From: Pseudodesulfovibrio sp. S3
Lineage (GTDB): Bacteria; Desulfobacterota; Desulfovibrionia; Desulfovibrionales; Desulfovibrionaceae
Length of the DNA: 64,000 nt
Direction: 5' to 3'
Assembly (NCBI RefSeq): GCF_004025585.1
Contig: NZ_QTZO01000008.1
Span: 62,001-126,000 of the forward strand
Under the pieces are notes generated by a model. That model did not search any database, had not been told where the DNA came from, and saw nothing but the letters and a program-made list of their open reading frames with translations. Each line of letters opens with the position of its first letter. Position 1 is the stretch's first letter. Shown piece by piece: positions 40,333 to 49,991 of the stretch. Position numbers and translations under genes: made by a program.

Positions 40333-40384
40333 TGCCATACCTTTAGCCAAGGAGTGGAATCTCACCTTGGCTAAAGGTATGGCA
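40333..40384. repeat. 20-bp perfect inverted repeat between fecR-like gene and ABC-2 permease gene
   Basis: Arms at 40333-40352 and 40365-40384 (TGCCATACCTTTAGCCAAGG and its exact complement) around a 12-base loop. The T-rich side (TTTTTCCGTTTTT) lies before the hairpin on the plus strand, so it is in the wrong place for a terminator of either neighbour. It is unlike the other terminators in this window. Confidence 0.8.
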
Positions 40385-40445
40385 TAGGGGGCTCCCCCAG
40401 CCTTGCCGGAGCTGCCTTTGACCTTCGAAAGACCCTTGTTCTTGG

Positions 40446-41585
40446 TCAGTGCAGGGAACTGATCATGTGGCGCAGTCGGCGGTGGGCAAACCAGAAAAAC
40501 AAGCCGCCGATGGCGGCCATACTCAGGAATGAGGGCCAGATGACCGAGAGGCCTGCGCCGCGAAAGAGGATGGCTTGGGCCAGGGAGACGTAGTGGGTGG
40601 TCGGGGCCAGGGACATGATCCATTGGATGGTTTCGGGCATGCTTTCGCGCGGGGTGGTACCGCCGGACAGGATCTCCAGAGGCAGGAGGATAAGGATGGC
40701 CAGTAGGCCAAACTGGGGCATGGTCCGGGCCAGGGTGGCCATGTAGATGCCGATGGAGGTCGCCGCAAACAGGTAGATCATGGTACAGCAGGCGAAGAGC
40801 AGGGTTGAGCCGTTGAGGGATACGCCGAGTACGCCCTGGACCATGCCCTTCAGGGAGAATGCCGAGACCAGCAGCACTACCAGTCCCATGGACCAGACCT
40901 TGGAGAGCATGATCTCCAAGGGGGTAACGGGCATGACGAGAAGGTGCTCGATGGTGCCGTGTTCGTTTTCACGGATGAGCGCCGCTCCGGTCAGGAGGAT
41001 GCCGAGCAGGGTGATATTGTTGACGATGGAGTTGATGGCCGCGAACCAGAACTGGCTGACGTTGGGATTGAAGAAGACCCGGATGTTCAGGTCCACGGGC
41101 GTGGCGGCCGAACCCTGGTAACGCTGGGCATGGGCCCGAATTTCCCCGTCCACGATGTTTCGAAGGTAGTTGGTGCCGGTCTGGGCCTGGGACAGCCTGG
41201 TTGCGTCTACATTGAGCTGGAGGTCCGGGACGCGCCCGGCAATGACGTCCCGCTGGAAGTCGGGCGGGATGTCCAGGACGAAGGTGTAACGCCCGGAGTC
41301 CATGCCTTTGTCCATTTCGGCCAGGGTGATGTATTCCGGCGGCATGAACTGGGGGGGATGCAGGGCCGAGATGATCCGGCCGGAGAGCTGTGACCGGTCT
41401 TCGTCCACCACGGCCACGGTGGCCCGGTTGAGCGACTCGGGCTTGGCCTTGGCGTCGGCGTATACCGCAGCAGTGAACATGAACAGGATCAGGAAGAGCA
41501 TGGCTTTGTCGTGGAACAGGCTGCGGAATTCCTTGACCCCCAGGGCAAGGATGTTGGACAGGCTGCCGAAAAACGCGTTGAGCAT
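40446..41585 (-). CDS. ABC-2 permease, YhhJ-like
   Basis: Inner-membrane subunit of 379 residues: one N-terminal helix, a large periplasmic loop (about 45-180; VDEDRSQLSGRIISAL, FVLDIPPDFQRDV), then five helices (NNITLLGILLTGAALIREN, EHLLVMPVTPLEIMLSKVW, LEILSGGTTPRESMPETIQW). This is the DrrB/YhhJ type of ABC-2 exporter permease. It begins one base after the stop of the fused ATPase-permease gene and closes the efflux operon. Confidence 0.9.
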   Translation of the reverse strand: MLNAFFGSLSNILALGVKEFRSLFHDKAMLFLILFMFTAAVYADAKAKPESLNRATVAVVDEDRSQLSGRIISALHPPQFMPPEYITLAEMDKGMDSGRYTFVLDIPPDFQRDVIAGRVPDLQLNVDATRLSQAQTGTNYLRNIVDGEIRAHAQRYQGSAATPVDLNIRVFFNPNVSQFWFAAINSIVNNITLLGILLTGAALIRENEHGTIEHLLVMPVTPLEIMLSKVWSMGLVVLLVSAFSLKGMVQGVLGVSLNGSTLLFACCTMIYLFAATSIGIYMATLARTMPQFGLLAILILLPLEILSGGTTPRESMPETIQWIMSLAPTTHYVSLAQAILFRGAGLSVIWPSFLSMAAIGGLFFWFAHRRLRHMISSLH

Positions 41586-41586
41586 C

Positions 41587-44316
41587 TTACTTCCCCTGTT
41601 TCCTGAGGAAAAGTACGCTCAGGGTAGTGGTCACCGGGATGGCGGCCAGCAGCGGCCAGAATAAACCGGCCAAGTCGGCCAGGCCCAGCCCCTTGGAAAA
41701 GGTTCCGCTGCTGATCAGCAGGAAATATGTGGTCGGGTACAGGGAACCGATCAACCGTCCCGTCCCTTCCAGGGTGGAGACCGGGTCGATGAGCCCGGAG
41801 AACTGGATGGCCGGGATCAGGGTGAATATGGCCGTGCCCGCGATGGCCGCCACCTGGCTGGAGGTCATGGTGGAGGCGAGTAGGCCGAGGCCGGTGGTGG
41901 CTACCACATAGGCCACTGCTCCCGCCGTCAGTGTGGCCAGACTGCCGGTGAAGGGTACGCGGAACAGGGTCACGGCCAGGACGAACATGAAGGCAAAGTT
42001 GATCAGCGAGAGGGCGATGTAGGGCAATTGTTTGCCCACCAGGAACTCGAACTTGGTCACCGGCGTGGTGTAGACGTTGAGGATGGAGCCCATTTCCTTT
42101 TCGCGGACCACGCCCAGCGCCGTGAGCATGGCCGGGATGAATACCAGGAGCAGGGGGATGACCTTGGGGACCATGGCGATGATGCTTTTCATCTCGGGGT
42201 TGTAGCGGTAGCGCGTCTGCATGTCGTACAAGCCGCCCGATTTTCCCGACAGGGCGGCCAGTTTGCTTACATACTCGCTGTGCACGCCCTGGACATATCC
42301 CCGGGCGATCTCGGCCCGGCTGGGCATGGCCCCGTCAATCCATGCCCCCACCTCGGGCACGGCACCCCGGTCCATGTCGCGGCCGAAGTCCGGCGGGATC
42401 TGGATGATCACGGACACTTCACCCGCGACCATGCGCCTGTCTATCTCGACCGGGCCCGACACCGGCGCTTTGGGTGTGAAATACCGCGACCCCTCGTACT
42501 CCAGAAGGTAATTTTGGCTGGCCAGGGTTTGGTCCTGATCCAGAACGGCGAGGGACAGGTCCTCTACGTCCATGTTGATGCCGTAGCCCATGACCAGCAT
42601 GAGGATGAGCGTGCCGAACAGGGCCATGCCCAGCCGGATGGGGTCGCGTTTGAGCTCCATGGATTCGCGGATGGAGAAGCTGAGCAGCCGGGACAGGCTG
42701 AACCGGGAGGTGGACACGTCCCGCTTGCCGTCCGCATCGGGCGCAAACGAGCCTTCCTCCTGCCAGGATTCTCCGGTTTCGCCCGCAGCCTCCTCAAGGT
42801 AAGCGATGAAGGTCTCTTCCAGGGTTTTGGTCCCTCGCTTCTCCTGCAGGACGAGCGGGGAGTCGGTGGCCAGAATCCTGCCTGCGTGCATCAGGGAGAT
42901 TCGATCGCAACGCAGGGCCTCGTTCATGAAATGGGTGGAGATGAAGATGGTCACCCCGTCGTTGCGAGACAGGTCGATGATCAGCTCCCAGAAGCGGTCA
43001 CGGGCCACGGGGTCCACGCCCGAGGTGGGCTCGTCCAGGATGAGCACATCGGGCCGGTGGAGCACGGCCACGGCAAGTTGCAGCCGCTGCCGGATGCCCA
43101 GGGGCAGGTTTTCGGGCCGGTCGTTGCTGAATCGCGACAGGTCGAAGCGCTTCTCCAGTTTGTCAATGTGCCGGACAGCCTCGTCCGGCGGCAGGTGGAA
43201 GAGCCTGGCGTGGAGTTCCAGGTTGCGGCGCACCGACAACTCGCCGTACAGGGAAAAGGCCTGGGACATATAGCCCACCCGCCGCCGCGTGGCTATGTTG
43301 CGGGCGTCCAGCTTGCGGCCCAGGAGCAGGGCTTCGCCCCTGGTCGGTTCAAGCAGGCCGGTGAGCATCTTCATGGTCGTGGATTTGCCGCATCCGTTGG
43401 AGCCGATGAAGCCGAATATCTCGCCCCTGTCCACCGAAAGGTTGACGTTGTCCACAGCGGTGAAATTCCCGAAACGCATGGTCAGGCCGTGGGCCTCAAT
43501 GACCGTTTCGCCCTTGCTGAGCGGCGGAATGCGCAGTTCGTGGTGGCCGCGCCGCCGTTCCTCGGGCAGCAGGGCCATGAAGGCCCCTTCCAGGCTTTCG
43601 GCCCCGGTGCTCGCAAGCAGGTCCTCCGGCGTTCCCTCGGCGAGCATCCTGCCATCGTCCACGGCCACCAGCCAGTCGAACCGTTCGGCCTCTTCCATGT
43701 ACGCCGTTGCGATAAGCACGCTCATGCCCTGCCGTCCGGCCCTGATGCGCTCGATGAGTTCCCAGAACTGCCGCCGCGAGAGCGGGTCCACGCCGGTGGT
43801 GGGCTCGTCCAGGATGAGCAGGTCGGGGTCGTGGACCAGAGCGCAGCACAGGCTGAGCTTCTGCTTCATGCCACCGGAGAGCTTTTGGGCGGGCCGGTCG
43901 GCAAAGTCGCTCATGCCGGTGCTTTTGAGCAGATCCCTGATGCGGCGGTCGCGCTCTGGCGCCGACTGGCCGAAAAGGCGGCCGAAAAAGTCGATGTTTT
44001 CCCGCACGGACAGGGTTGGGTAGAGGTTCTTGCCCAACCCCTGCGGCATGTAGGCGATGCGCGGGAACAGGGTTTCGCGGTGGCGCTTGGACCGCATGTC
44101 GCCGCCCAGGACCGTAACCTCACCTGACTGAATCTTGCGCGCCCCGGCCATGAGCCCCAACCAGGTGGATTTGCCCACCCCGTCCGGGCCGATGAAGCCG
44201 ACCATTTTGCCGGTGGGTAGTTCCAGGGAGACGTCGTCGGCAGCCAGGGTTTTGCCGTAGCGGTGGCTGACGGCCGCTAACCGGACCACCGGGTCGCGTC
44301 TCGTGTCCGGGGTCAC
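41587..44316 (-). CDS. rbbA: Fused double-ATPase/permease ABC exporter, RbbA/YhiH-like
   Basis: 909-residue fusion with two ABC ATPase domains (Walker [10 protein letters not shown] and GSNGCGKST; signatures [11 protein letters not shown] and [11 protein letters not shown]; Walker [13 protein letters not shown] and [12 protein letters not shown]) and an ABC-2 permease C-terminal half with at least six helices. This is the RbbA/YhiH layout and length. The second signature has PLG in place of SGG. The start is the GTG at 44316: GGAG lies in front and the GTGA overlaps the upstream stop; an ATG at 44358 would overlap it by 46 bases. It probably expels a small molecule with the adjacent HlyD and permease proteins. 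Confidence 0.85.
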   Translation of the reverse strand: MTPDTRRDPVVRLAAVSHRYGKTLAADDVSLELPTGKMVGFIGPDGVGKSTWLGLMAGARKIQSGEVTVLGGDMRSKRHRETLFPRIAYMPQGLGKNLYPTLSVRENIDFFGRLFGQSAPERDRRIRDLLKSTGMSDFADRPAQKLSGGMKQKLSLCCALVHDPDLLILDEPTTGVDPLSRRQFWELIERIRAGRQGMSVLIATAYMEEAERFDWLVAVDDGRMLAEGTPEDLLASTGAESLEGAFMALLPEERRRGHHELRIPPLSKGETVIEAHGLTMRFGNFTAVDNVNLSVDRGEIFGFIGSNGCGKSTTMKMLTGLLEPTRGEALLLGRKLDARNIATRRRVGYMSQAFSLYGELSVRRNLELHARLFHLPPDEAVRHIDKLEKRFDLSRFSNDRPENLPLGIRQRLQLAVAVLHRPDVLILDEPTSGVDPVARDRFWELIIDLSRNDGVTIFISTHFMNEALRCDRISLMHAGRILATDSPLVLQEKRGTKTLEETFIAYLEEAAGETGESWQEEGSFAPDADGKRDVSTSRFSLSRLLSFSIRESMELKRDPIRLGMALFGTLILMLVMGYGINMDVEDLSLAVLDQDQTLASQNYLLEYEGSRYFTPKAPVSGPVEIDRRMVAGEVSVIIQIPPDFGRDMDRGAVPEVGAWIDGAMPSRAEIARGYVQGVHSEYVSKLAALSGKSGGLYDMQTRYRYNPEMKSIIAMVPKVIPLLLVFIPAMLTALGVVREKEMGSILNVYTTPVTKFEFLVGKQLPYIALSLINFAFMFVLAVTLFRVPFTGSLATLTAGAVAYVVATTGLGLLASTMTSSQVAAIAGTAIFTLIPAIQFSGLIDPVSTLEGTGRLIGSLYPTTYFLLISSGTFSKGLGLADLAGLFWPLLAAIPVTTTLSVLFLRKQGK

Positions 44317-45389
44317 TTGGTCTCCTGCGGAAGGTTTACGGCCAGCCGATCGGGCCATGCCTTGTCCTGGTCGATGCGCACGTAGGCCATGCCGGGCAGC
44401 CCGGTCTTGACATACTTGGCGTAGCGCCTGAGCAGGTCGGGCTTGATGCGGGCCTTAATGCGAAACATGAGCTTTTGGCGCTCGTCGCGGGTCTCAACGG
44501 CCTTGGGTGTAAACTGGGCCACGCTGGCCACGAAGGAAATGTTGGCGGGAATGACATACTGCGGTGCGGCGTCCAAGATGACGCGCACTTCGCCGCCCAT
44601 GGCCGTCCGTCCGGCTTCGGTCTCGGGCAGAAAAAAGGTCATGTACACATCGGTCAGGTCCACCAGGCTGACCACTTTGCCTCCCGCCCCGACCACCTCG
44701 CCGGGTTCGACCACGCGGTACTGGACGCGGCCCGGCTTGGGTGCGCGCAACACGGCGTCATCAAGGGTCTGTTCCAGCCGGTCCACCACGGCTTGGGCCG
44801 CGTTGATGTTCGCTTCGGCCTGGGCGACCTGGCTTTTGGCCGCCTCGACGGCGGCTTGGGCCGCCTTGATCTGTGCCTGGGCCGCCTGGTAGGCCGCGTA
44901 GGCCGTTTGCAGATCGCCCTGGCTGTTGTCCGCGTCCTGCTGGGAGATCACTCCACTCTTGATCAGGGTCTGGATGCGCTGATCGCTCTTGCTGGTCACG
45001 TTCAACTGGCTCTGTTGCCGGGCGAGGTCCGCCTTGGCCGTGGCCACCTCGGCCTGACGCTGGTAGACTTGAGCCTTGGCCGTTTCCAGGGCGCTCTCGG
45101 CCTTGGCCTTGTTGGCCTTGGCCTCGGCCACCTGGGCCATCTCGGCCTGCATGTCCATGCGCGCCACCACGACGCCCGCCTCCAGGTAGTCGCCCTCGTC
45201 CACCAGGATTTCGGCCACCCGGCCACCCCACTTGGTGGCCACGTCGATCTCCGTAGCCTCAATGCGGCCATTGCCCTCGGCAAACCCTTCCTCGATCTTG
45301 TCCAGGTTCATCCAGTACATGGCGCCAGCGCCACCCAGGACGACCAATATAGCGATGCCCGTCAGCCACGGGCCGGTCTTATGCGTCAC
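44313..45389 (-). CDS. HlyD-family membrane-fusion protein, YhiI-like
   Basis: Periplasmic adaptor of 358 residues with one N-terminal membrane anchor ([19 protein letters not shown]), a barrel-sandwich segment ([24 protein letters not shown]), a long coiled coil rich in Ala, Gln and Lys (about 85-205), and a second lipoyl half ([38 protein letters not shown]). It starts at a GTG at 45389 preceded by GAGAGGTGG. It is the first gene of the three-gene efflux operon. No outer-membrane channel gene is nearby. Confidence 0.9.
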   Translation of the reverse strand: MTHKTGPWLTGIAILVVLGGAGAMYWMNLDKIEEGFAEGNGRIEATEIDVATKWGGRVAEILVDEGDYLEAGVVVARMDMQAEMAQVAEAKANKAKAESALETAKAQVYQRQAEVATAKADLARQQSQLNVTSKSDQRIQTLIKSGVISQQDADNSQGDLQTAYAAYQAAQAQIKAAQAAVEAAKSQVAQAEANINAAQAVVDRLEQTLDDAVLRAPKPGRVQYRVVEPGEVVGAGGKVVSLVDLTDVYMTFFLPETEAGRTAMGGEVRVILDAAPQYVIPANISFVASVAQFTPKAVETRDERQKLMFRIKARIKPDLLRRYAKYVKTGLPGMAYVRIDQDKAWPDRLAVNLPQETK

Positions 45390-46448
45390 GGAACCACCTC
45401 TCAGTTGTCGCGTTTCGGGTCCATCTGTCACCACGGGCGTCCTGGTCTTCGAAATGCACCAGTATGCTCCCGTGGAACCGCCTTGTTTGCCCGCACCATG
45501 GCCGGGGATGAAGCACGCATCCCGAATGGGCATGGATGGTTTTCGTTCAAAACCCTGCAGTTCCGGCGTTTCCGCTGGAGCATTCGATGCGTCTCGACTT
45601 TATGCTACGCGTCGTTCATAGACAAGGACCTAATTTAGGGGAGAAAGAAGTGGCCTCGGTTCTTCGGACCTCTGAGCGGCGGTTTAAGGCGGACATGTGG
45701 ACTGCACTATCTGGCGGGGGAGCATCGGCGAAATCCGGCCGGGCCGCCGACCGGAACAGGGGAAGCTGCAGCCATCGACAGAGCCCCGTTTCGGACGTTG
45801 GCTGATGATGCGGCAGCAGGCGATGAGGGTTTTCGTGAATTTGCGGGCGAACCCACCAGTCAGGCCAAGGGGGTGGGGCGGGCGAAAACACCTTCTTCCG
45901 CAGCGGGGACCATGCATTCCCGCCTGTGCCGTAGTTGCGGGAAACCCGAAGCCCTTTCAGGTGTCCTGTGAACTCTTTTGTCTTGCCCGTCATGTGTTAC
46001 GGAATCGGATCGGGCGGGGTCAGCCTGTTGATGGGGCTCTGCTCTTTTCCTTGGAAGCGTTCAAGGAAATCGCGCTGGAACGGCTCGATACGGCCAAAAT
46101 CATTCATGGGGGGGTATTCTCGGATCGCACCCGGAGCAGCAGTCGTTTCAGGCCGAAGGCCGGTATTCGGACCTTGGCTTTTCTTCGGCCAGGCAGCCTG
46201 TCAGGAGAGACATCCTGACCGTGGAACGGCCCAACGAGTCCCGCAAGTCGTGCTGGATCACGTGGCGAAAGGAATAGAATGAGTTCTTCGGGTCAAGGTG
46301 ATTCGGGGGAGTTCTCGATTTGCGGCGTGCGGTCTCTCCGGCGGCAGACGGTGGGTCAAATCACGCCGTAAAGAAGGAGACCACGTAAGTTGCCGGATAA
46401 AAAATAAAAAGGGTTGCGGCATGTCAGCCGCAACCCTTGTTCATATCT
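45390..46448. other. Gene-free stretch of about 1 kb
   Basis: Open frames exist on both strands (for example 45697-46218 plus and 45616-45993 minus), but none has a ribosome binding site, recognisable motifs or plausible composition: they are rich in Arg, Pro and Ser as expected of noncoding GC-rich DNA. The only clear element is the tRNA terminator at the right end. It could be an eroded gene or a divergent regulator I cannot recognise. Confidence 0.5.
46401..46438 (-). terminator. Terminator after tRNA-Leu (first copy)
   Basis: Stem AAGGGTTGCGGC with its perfect complement and a 6-base loop; on the minus strand followed by TTTTTATTTT. It lies 10 bases beyond the tRNA 3' end. Confidence 0.9.
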
Positions 46449-46535
46449 GGTGCCGAAGAGAAGACTCGAACTTCCACGGTCGTGAGACCACATGGTCCTG
46501 AACCATGCGTGTCTACCAATTCCACCACTTCGGCA
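46449..46535 (-). tRNA. tRNA-Leu (CAG), CCA encoded
   Basis: 87 bases on the minus strand. Acceptor stem TGCCGAA/TTCGGCA, D-arm with GGTAGACACG, anticodon stem CATGG/CCATG around loop TTCAGGA (anticodon CAG), a long variable arm (GGTCTCACGACC) as in class II leucine tRNAs, and T-loop GTTCGAGTC. CCA is encoded. Confidence 0.95.
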
Positions 46536-46843
46536 CGTTCAGGAAGAAGATCACTATAAAAGAACCGCGCGATTGGCAAGCACTATTTCGCAATTTTCAG
46601 ACAGAAAAACAGGGGTTGCGGCCCTTTGGCCAAGGCCGGAGCCGGAATCCCCGGTGACGCAGCAAGGCCTTTTTTTGCGCCTTGAATTCCGTTTGGAGTA
46701 TTTAAGCATATCAGATACGACTTCTGTCACGGGTTTGAGTATTTTCGTGACCAGATTGTCTTGGATGTCGATATGTTCATATAAGATGCAACGCTTATTT
46801 CACGATTACCCTAGCGGAGAAACCCTCAATTTCAGGAGCATTC
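46536..46843. other. Intergenic stretch between tRNA-Leu and modA
   Basis: No gene is seen. It holds the divergent promoters for the tRNA and the mod operon, the latter at 46756-46785. Confidence 0.5.
46756..46785 (+). promoter_or_regulatory. Candidate modABC promoter with overlapping palindrome
   Basis: TTGTCT (46756-46761), an 18-base spacer, then TATAAG (46780-46785). The palindrome ATATG-TT-CATAT (46771-46782) covers the spacer end and the -10 box, as expected for a ModE-type repressor. The sequence resembles the alternating AT character of ModE boxes but is short. Confidence 0.4.
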
Positions 46844-47578
46844 ATGAAACGGTTAGTTGTATTTATTCTTGTTTTTTCACTGTGTCTGTCTTCGGGGGCA
46901 TTCGCCGCTGATCTTTTGATTGCCCAGGCCGCCAACTTCACCCCGGTCATGAAGGAAATCATCCCCGCCTTTGAAAAGGCCACCGGGCTGACGGTGCAGG
47001 CCACCTACGCCTCAACGGGAAAGCTCTACGGGCAGATCATCAGCGATGCACCGTTTGACGTTTTCTTGGCTGCTGACCAGAAGCGTCCCGACAAGCTGTA
47101 TGCCGACGGTCTCGCTCAGGAACCTTTTGTTTATGCCAAGGGGCAGGTGGTCCTTTGGACAAGTGAAAAGTCTTTGTGCGGACAGAATTGGAAGGCCGCT
47201 GTGCAGAATCCGGCAGTGAAGAAAGTCGCCATCGCCAATACGGAAACAGCGCCTTACGGTACTTCGGCCATGAAGGCCATGCAGGCCGTCGGCATATGGG
47301 ACACTATGCAGCCCAAGCTCGTCTTCGGGCAGTCCATATCCCAGGTGTTCCAGTTCGCATCGACCGGTGCTGCGGATGTCGGTCTGTGCGCCTATTCCTC
47401 GGTCTTTACGGATGAAGGCAAAAAGGGGTGCTTCGTTGTCGTGGATGAAGCCCCGCCCGTCATTCAGGCAGCCTGCATCCTCAAGTCCGCACACAACCCG
47501 GAAGGGGCTGCCAAGTTCGTCGAGTTTCTTTCGACGCCTGAAGTCCAAGCCCTCAAACAGAAGTACGGATACAAATAA
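46844..47578 (+). CDS. modA: Molybdate-binding periplasmic protein
   Basis: Captures molybdate (or tungstate) for the ABC importer. The 244-residue protein has a signal peptide (cut after GAFA), then LLIAQAANFTPVMKEIIPAFEKATG, TYASTGKLYGQI (the STGKL oxyanion loop) and FDVFLAADQKRPDKLYADG, which are typical of ModA. CAGGAG precedes the ATG. It is followed by modB after 2 bases. D. vulgaris-type organisms need molybdenum or tungsten for formate dehydrogenase, which fits. Confidence 0.93.
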   Translation: MKRLVVFILVFSLCLSSGAFAADLLIAQAANFTPVMKEIIPAFEKATGLTVQATYASTGKLYGQIISDAPFDVFLAADQKRPDKLYADGLAQEPFVYAKGQVVLWTSEKSLCGQNWKAAVQNPAVKKVAIANTETAPYGTSAMKAMQAVGIWDTMQPKLVFGQSISQVFQFASTGAADVGLCAYSSVFTDEGKKGCFVVVDEAPPVIQAACILKSAHNPEGAAKFVEFLSTPEVQALKQKYGYK

Positions 47579-47580
47579 AA

Positions 47581-48237
47581 ATGGATTGGTCTCCGCTCCT
47601 TCTCTCGGCAAAACTGGCGTTTTGGACCATGCTGCTGATTCCCGTTTTCGCTTCTCCGCTGGCGAGTCTGCTGGCGTTCGGAAAGTTCAGGGGAAAAAGT
47701 CTGCTCGATTCCGTCATCACGCTGCCCATGGTCATGCCGCCAACGGTTTTAGGGTTTGCCCTGTTGGTGGTCATGGGGCCGAGAGGGGCGGCTGGGGCTT
47801 TGTGGGAAGATATGACCGGGGAAAGGTTGGTTTTCAGCTTCGCGGGTATTCTGATTGCGTCGTTGATTTTCAATCTGCCCTTTGCGGTCCAGCCCTTGCG
47901 GGCTTCCCTCGAGAAGCTTGATCCGAGGTTGCTTGAAAGCGCGGCCATTCTCGGCCTGTCGCCGGTCGCGACTTTTTTTCGGATTGTCCTGCCGAACTGC
48001 CTGGGAGGATTGGCCGCCGCATCCATACTCGTGTTTGCGCACAGCCTTGGCGAGTTCGGCGTTATTCTCATGGTGGGCGGCAGTATTCCCGGAGAGACGC
48101 AGGTGGCGTCCATCGCCATTTTCGAGGCAGTGGAGTCCCTTCGATTCAACGATGCCTTCCTCATGTCCGCCGCGTTGGTTCCGGTCTGTTTCGCGGTGCT
48201 CATGATAATCAACAAGATCAATGCGAGGCAATCGTGA
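47581..48237 (+). CDS. modB: Molybdate ABC transporter permease
   Basis: Inner-membrane channel subunit of 218 residues with five hydrophobic helices. It has the ModB features LPMVMPPTVLGFALLVVMGPRGAAG near the second helix and the EAA-like loop ESAAILGLSPVATFFRIVLPNCLGG, plus HSLGEFGVILMVGGSIPGET, which is strongly conserved in ModB. The gene is packed 2 bases after modA and overlaps the start of modC. Confidence 0.95.
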   Translation: MDWSPLLLSAKLAFWTMLLIPVFASPLASLLAFGKFRGKSLLDSVITLPMVMPPTVLGFALLVVMGPRGAAGALWEDMTGERLVFSFAGILIASLIFNLPFAVQPLRASLEKLDPRLLESAAILGLSPVATFFRIVLPNCLGGLAAASILVFAHSLGEFGVILMVGGSIPGETQVASIAIFEAVESLRFNDAFLMSAALVPVCFAVLMIINKINARQS

Positions 48238-48998
48238 TGCTGAGTGTGGATATTACCAAACGACTGAAGCATTTTGATCTGGAGTTGGGCTTTTCCTGCG
48301 CTCCAGGTGAGTTGACAGCAGTGATCGGCCCGTCAGGCGCCGGGAAAACCACACTCGTCAGGTTGCTTGCAGGGTTGGAGAAGCCGGATTCCGGGCGGAT
48401 CACCTTTGGCGAAACCGTCTGGGCCGACACCGATGCACGTGTGTTCGTTCCGGCCCGGAAACGGGGGCTGAGCCTGGTCTTTCAGGATTACACCCTGTTC
48501 CCGCATCTCAATATCCGCAAGAATGTGGCTTTTGCCGCGCCAAATCCGGAACGGGTCGAGGAACTCATGGACATGTTCGGCATCCGGCACCTTGCGGCAA
48601 GCAAACCAGCCTCGATCTCCGGTGGCGAGCGCCAACGGGCCGCCTTTTGTCAGGCCCTTGCCCGCGAACCTGTCCTGTTGCTGCTTGACGAACCCTTTTC
48701 CGCCCTTGATGTGGCAAATCGCAGGAATCTGAGGAGCTGTCTCAAGGAATTGAAAAGTGAACTGAATATTCCCATTCTTCACGTGACCCACGACCTGGAG
48801 GAAGCCGTGTTTCTCGGCGACACCATCATGGCCGTGGAGAATGGTTCGGAAGCCCCGGATTGGTTGCAAAGGCAGAGCTTGTTGAGTCAGGAGGCCGTTG
48901 CAACTCCAGGATTCCAGGGGCCGGACCATGAGGAAAGACGGAGTTGCGAACAGGAAAAGGGCTACGCCCTCAACCGGGCGCTTCAGGGCTGCGGTTGA
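48234..48998 (+). CDS. modC: Molybdate ABC transporter ATPase, short form
   Basis: ATPase that powers molybdate uptake. Walker A is GPSGAGKTT, the Q-loop LVFQDYTLFPHL, the signature SISGGERQRAAF, Walker B LLLLDEPFSALD and the switch VTHD. The protein stops after 254 residues, without the C-terminal TOBE/MOP molybdate-binding domain usual in ModC (about 350 residues). The last 45 residues are polar and match no domain. GTG at 48234 overlaps the modB stop; ATG at 48237 has slightly better spacing to GAGG. Confidence 0.9.
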   Translation: MMLSVDITKRLKHFDLELGFSCAPGELTAVIGPSGAGKTTLVRLLAGLEKPDSGRITFGETVWADTDARVFVPARKRGLSLVFQDYTLFPHLNIRKNVAFAAPNPERVEELMDMFGIRHLAASKPASISGGERQRAAFCQALAREPVLLLLDEPFSALDVANRRNLRSCLKELKSELNIPILHVTHDLEEAVFLGDTIMAVENGSEAPDWLQRQSLLSQEAVATPGFQGPDHEERRSCEQEKGYALNRALQGCG

Positions 48999-49062
48999 GG
49001 AATTGAAACGCGCGCCGCAGGGAAAGGATGTGTGTTTGGCCTTTCTCGGGAAGACGATAAGT

Positions 49063-49096
49063 AAAGGCTTGGAAGGTGTTCCTTCCAAGCCTTTTT
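49063..49096 (+). terminator. Terminator after modC
   Basis: 14-bp perfect stem starting AAAGGCTTGGAAGG with a TGTT loop, ending in five T residues. Confidence 0.92.
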
Positions 49097-49159
49097 CCCT
49101 GTGGTACTGATCCCTTACACGTGTCAGTCAAAGGGACGGCGCAGAGAGTCCTGTTCCCG

Positions 49160-49678
49160 TTAACCGACGAGTTTTCGGGCTGCTTTGAGGGCTGCTTCGT
49201 AATCAGGCTCTTCGGTTATTTCCTTCAGATATTCTACGTACTCAACCTTGCCGTCTTTGCCGACGACGAACACCGCGCGGGTCAAAAGGCGGAGTTCCTT
49301 GATGAGCGTCCCCCAGTTTTCACCGAAAGAGGCTCCGGCATGATCGGACAGGGTCTGCACGGCTTCGATTCCGGCGGCTCCGCACCAACGCGCCTGCGCG
49401 AAAGGCAGATCCATGCTCACTGTCAGGATCTTCACGTCATCGCCAAGGGCAGCGGCTTCGACGTTGAATCGACGGGTCTCCGTGTCGCATACCGGCGTGT
49501 CCAGGGACGGCACAGCCGCGATGATGAGCACCTTGCCGGTATAATCGGCCAGGGTGACGGGCGATAAATCGTTGGCGGAAACGGTGAACTCAGGAGCGTT
49601 GTCCCCGACTTTGATCTCAGGTCCCATCAAGGTCAGAGGGTTGCCTTGAAAAGTGATTATTCCAGTTCTTTCAGTCAT
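49160..49678 (-). CDS. tpx: Thiol peroxidase (Tpx-type peroxiredoxin)
   Basis: Reduces hydrogen peroxide and organic peroxides using thioredoxin. The 172-residue protein has peroxidatic Cys64 in PSLDTPVCDTET and resolving Cys99 in QARWCGAAG, the spacing of atypical 2-Cys Tpx enzymes. It opens with TGIITFQGNPLTLMG, typical of Tpx. AAAGGAG precedes the ATG. It is a single gene with its own promoter, and useful to an anaerobe exposed to oxygen. Confidence 0.96.
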   Translation of the reverse strand: MTERTGIITFQGNPLTLMGPEIKVGDNAPEFTVSANDLSPVTLADYTGKVLIIAAVPSLDTPVCDTETRRFNVEAAALGDDVKILTVSMDLPFAQARWCGAAGIEAVQTLSDHAGASFGENWGTLIKELRLLTRAVFVVGKDGKVEYVEYLKEITEEPDYEAALKAARKLVG

Positions 49679-49711
49679 GATGGCTCCTTTCTAGGATTAA
49701 TTATTTTTTCC

Positions 49712-49752
49712 GAATATTATTGAGTATTCACGATGGGCCATTGAGGAGTCAA
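49712..49752 (-). promoter_or_regulatory. Candidate tpx promoter and operator
   Basis: On the minus strand TTGACT (49752-49747) is followed at 18-base spacing by AATACT (49728-49723). An inverted repeat GAATA-N8-TATTC (49712-49729) overlaps the -10 region, in the position of a repressor site. It somewhat resembles AT-rich peroxide-regulator boxes. Confidence 0.4.
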
Positions 49753-49991
49753 CAAGAAACCAAGCTCAGTAGAAGTTGTTTATTTGATTCCCAGACGGTC
49801 TTCTCCATCGGGGGGCAGTAAATACCGGGAGTCAGGCGGACCATTTGTCGCAGGGGGCGTTGCCATGCCATCAGTCCTTGTGGGGAGCCGTTGGAAAAAC
49901 AGTCAAGAGGGAGTTGCAAAGTCCTCCATCTTAGGGCTGCGAGTAAAGACTTCCGGTGGTTTTTCGTGGTTGCCCATATGGCAAAATCTGC

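Noticed and set aside
42028-44127. Long open frame (699 codons) on the plus strand
   Set aside because: Antisense to the RbbA-like fusion, whose ATPase motifs are unmistakable.
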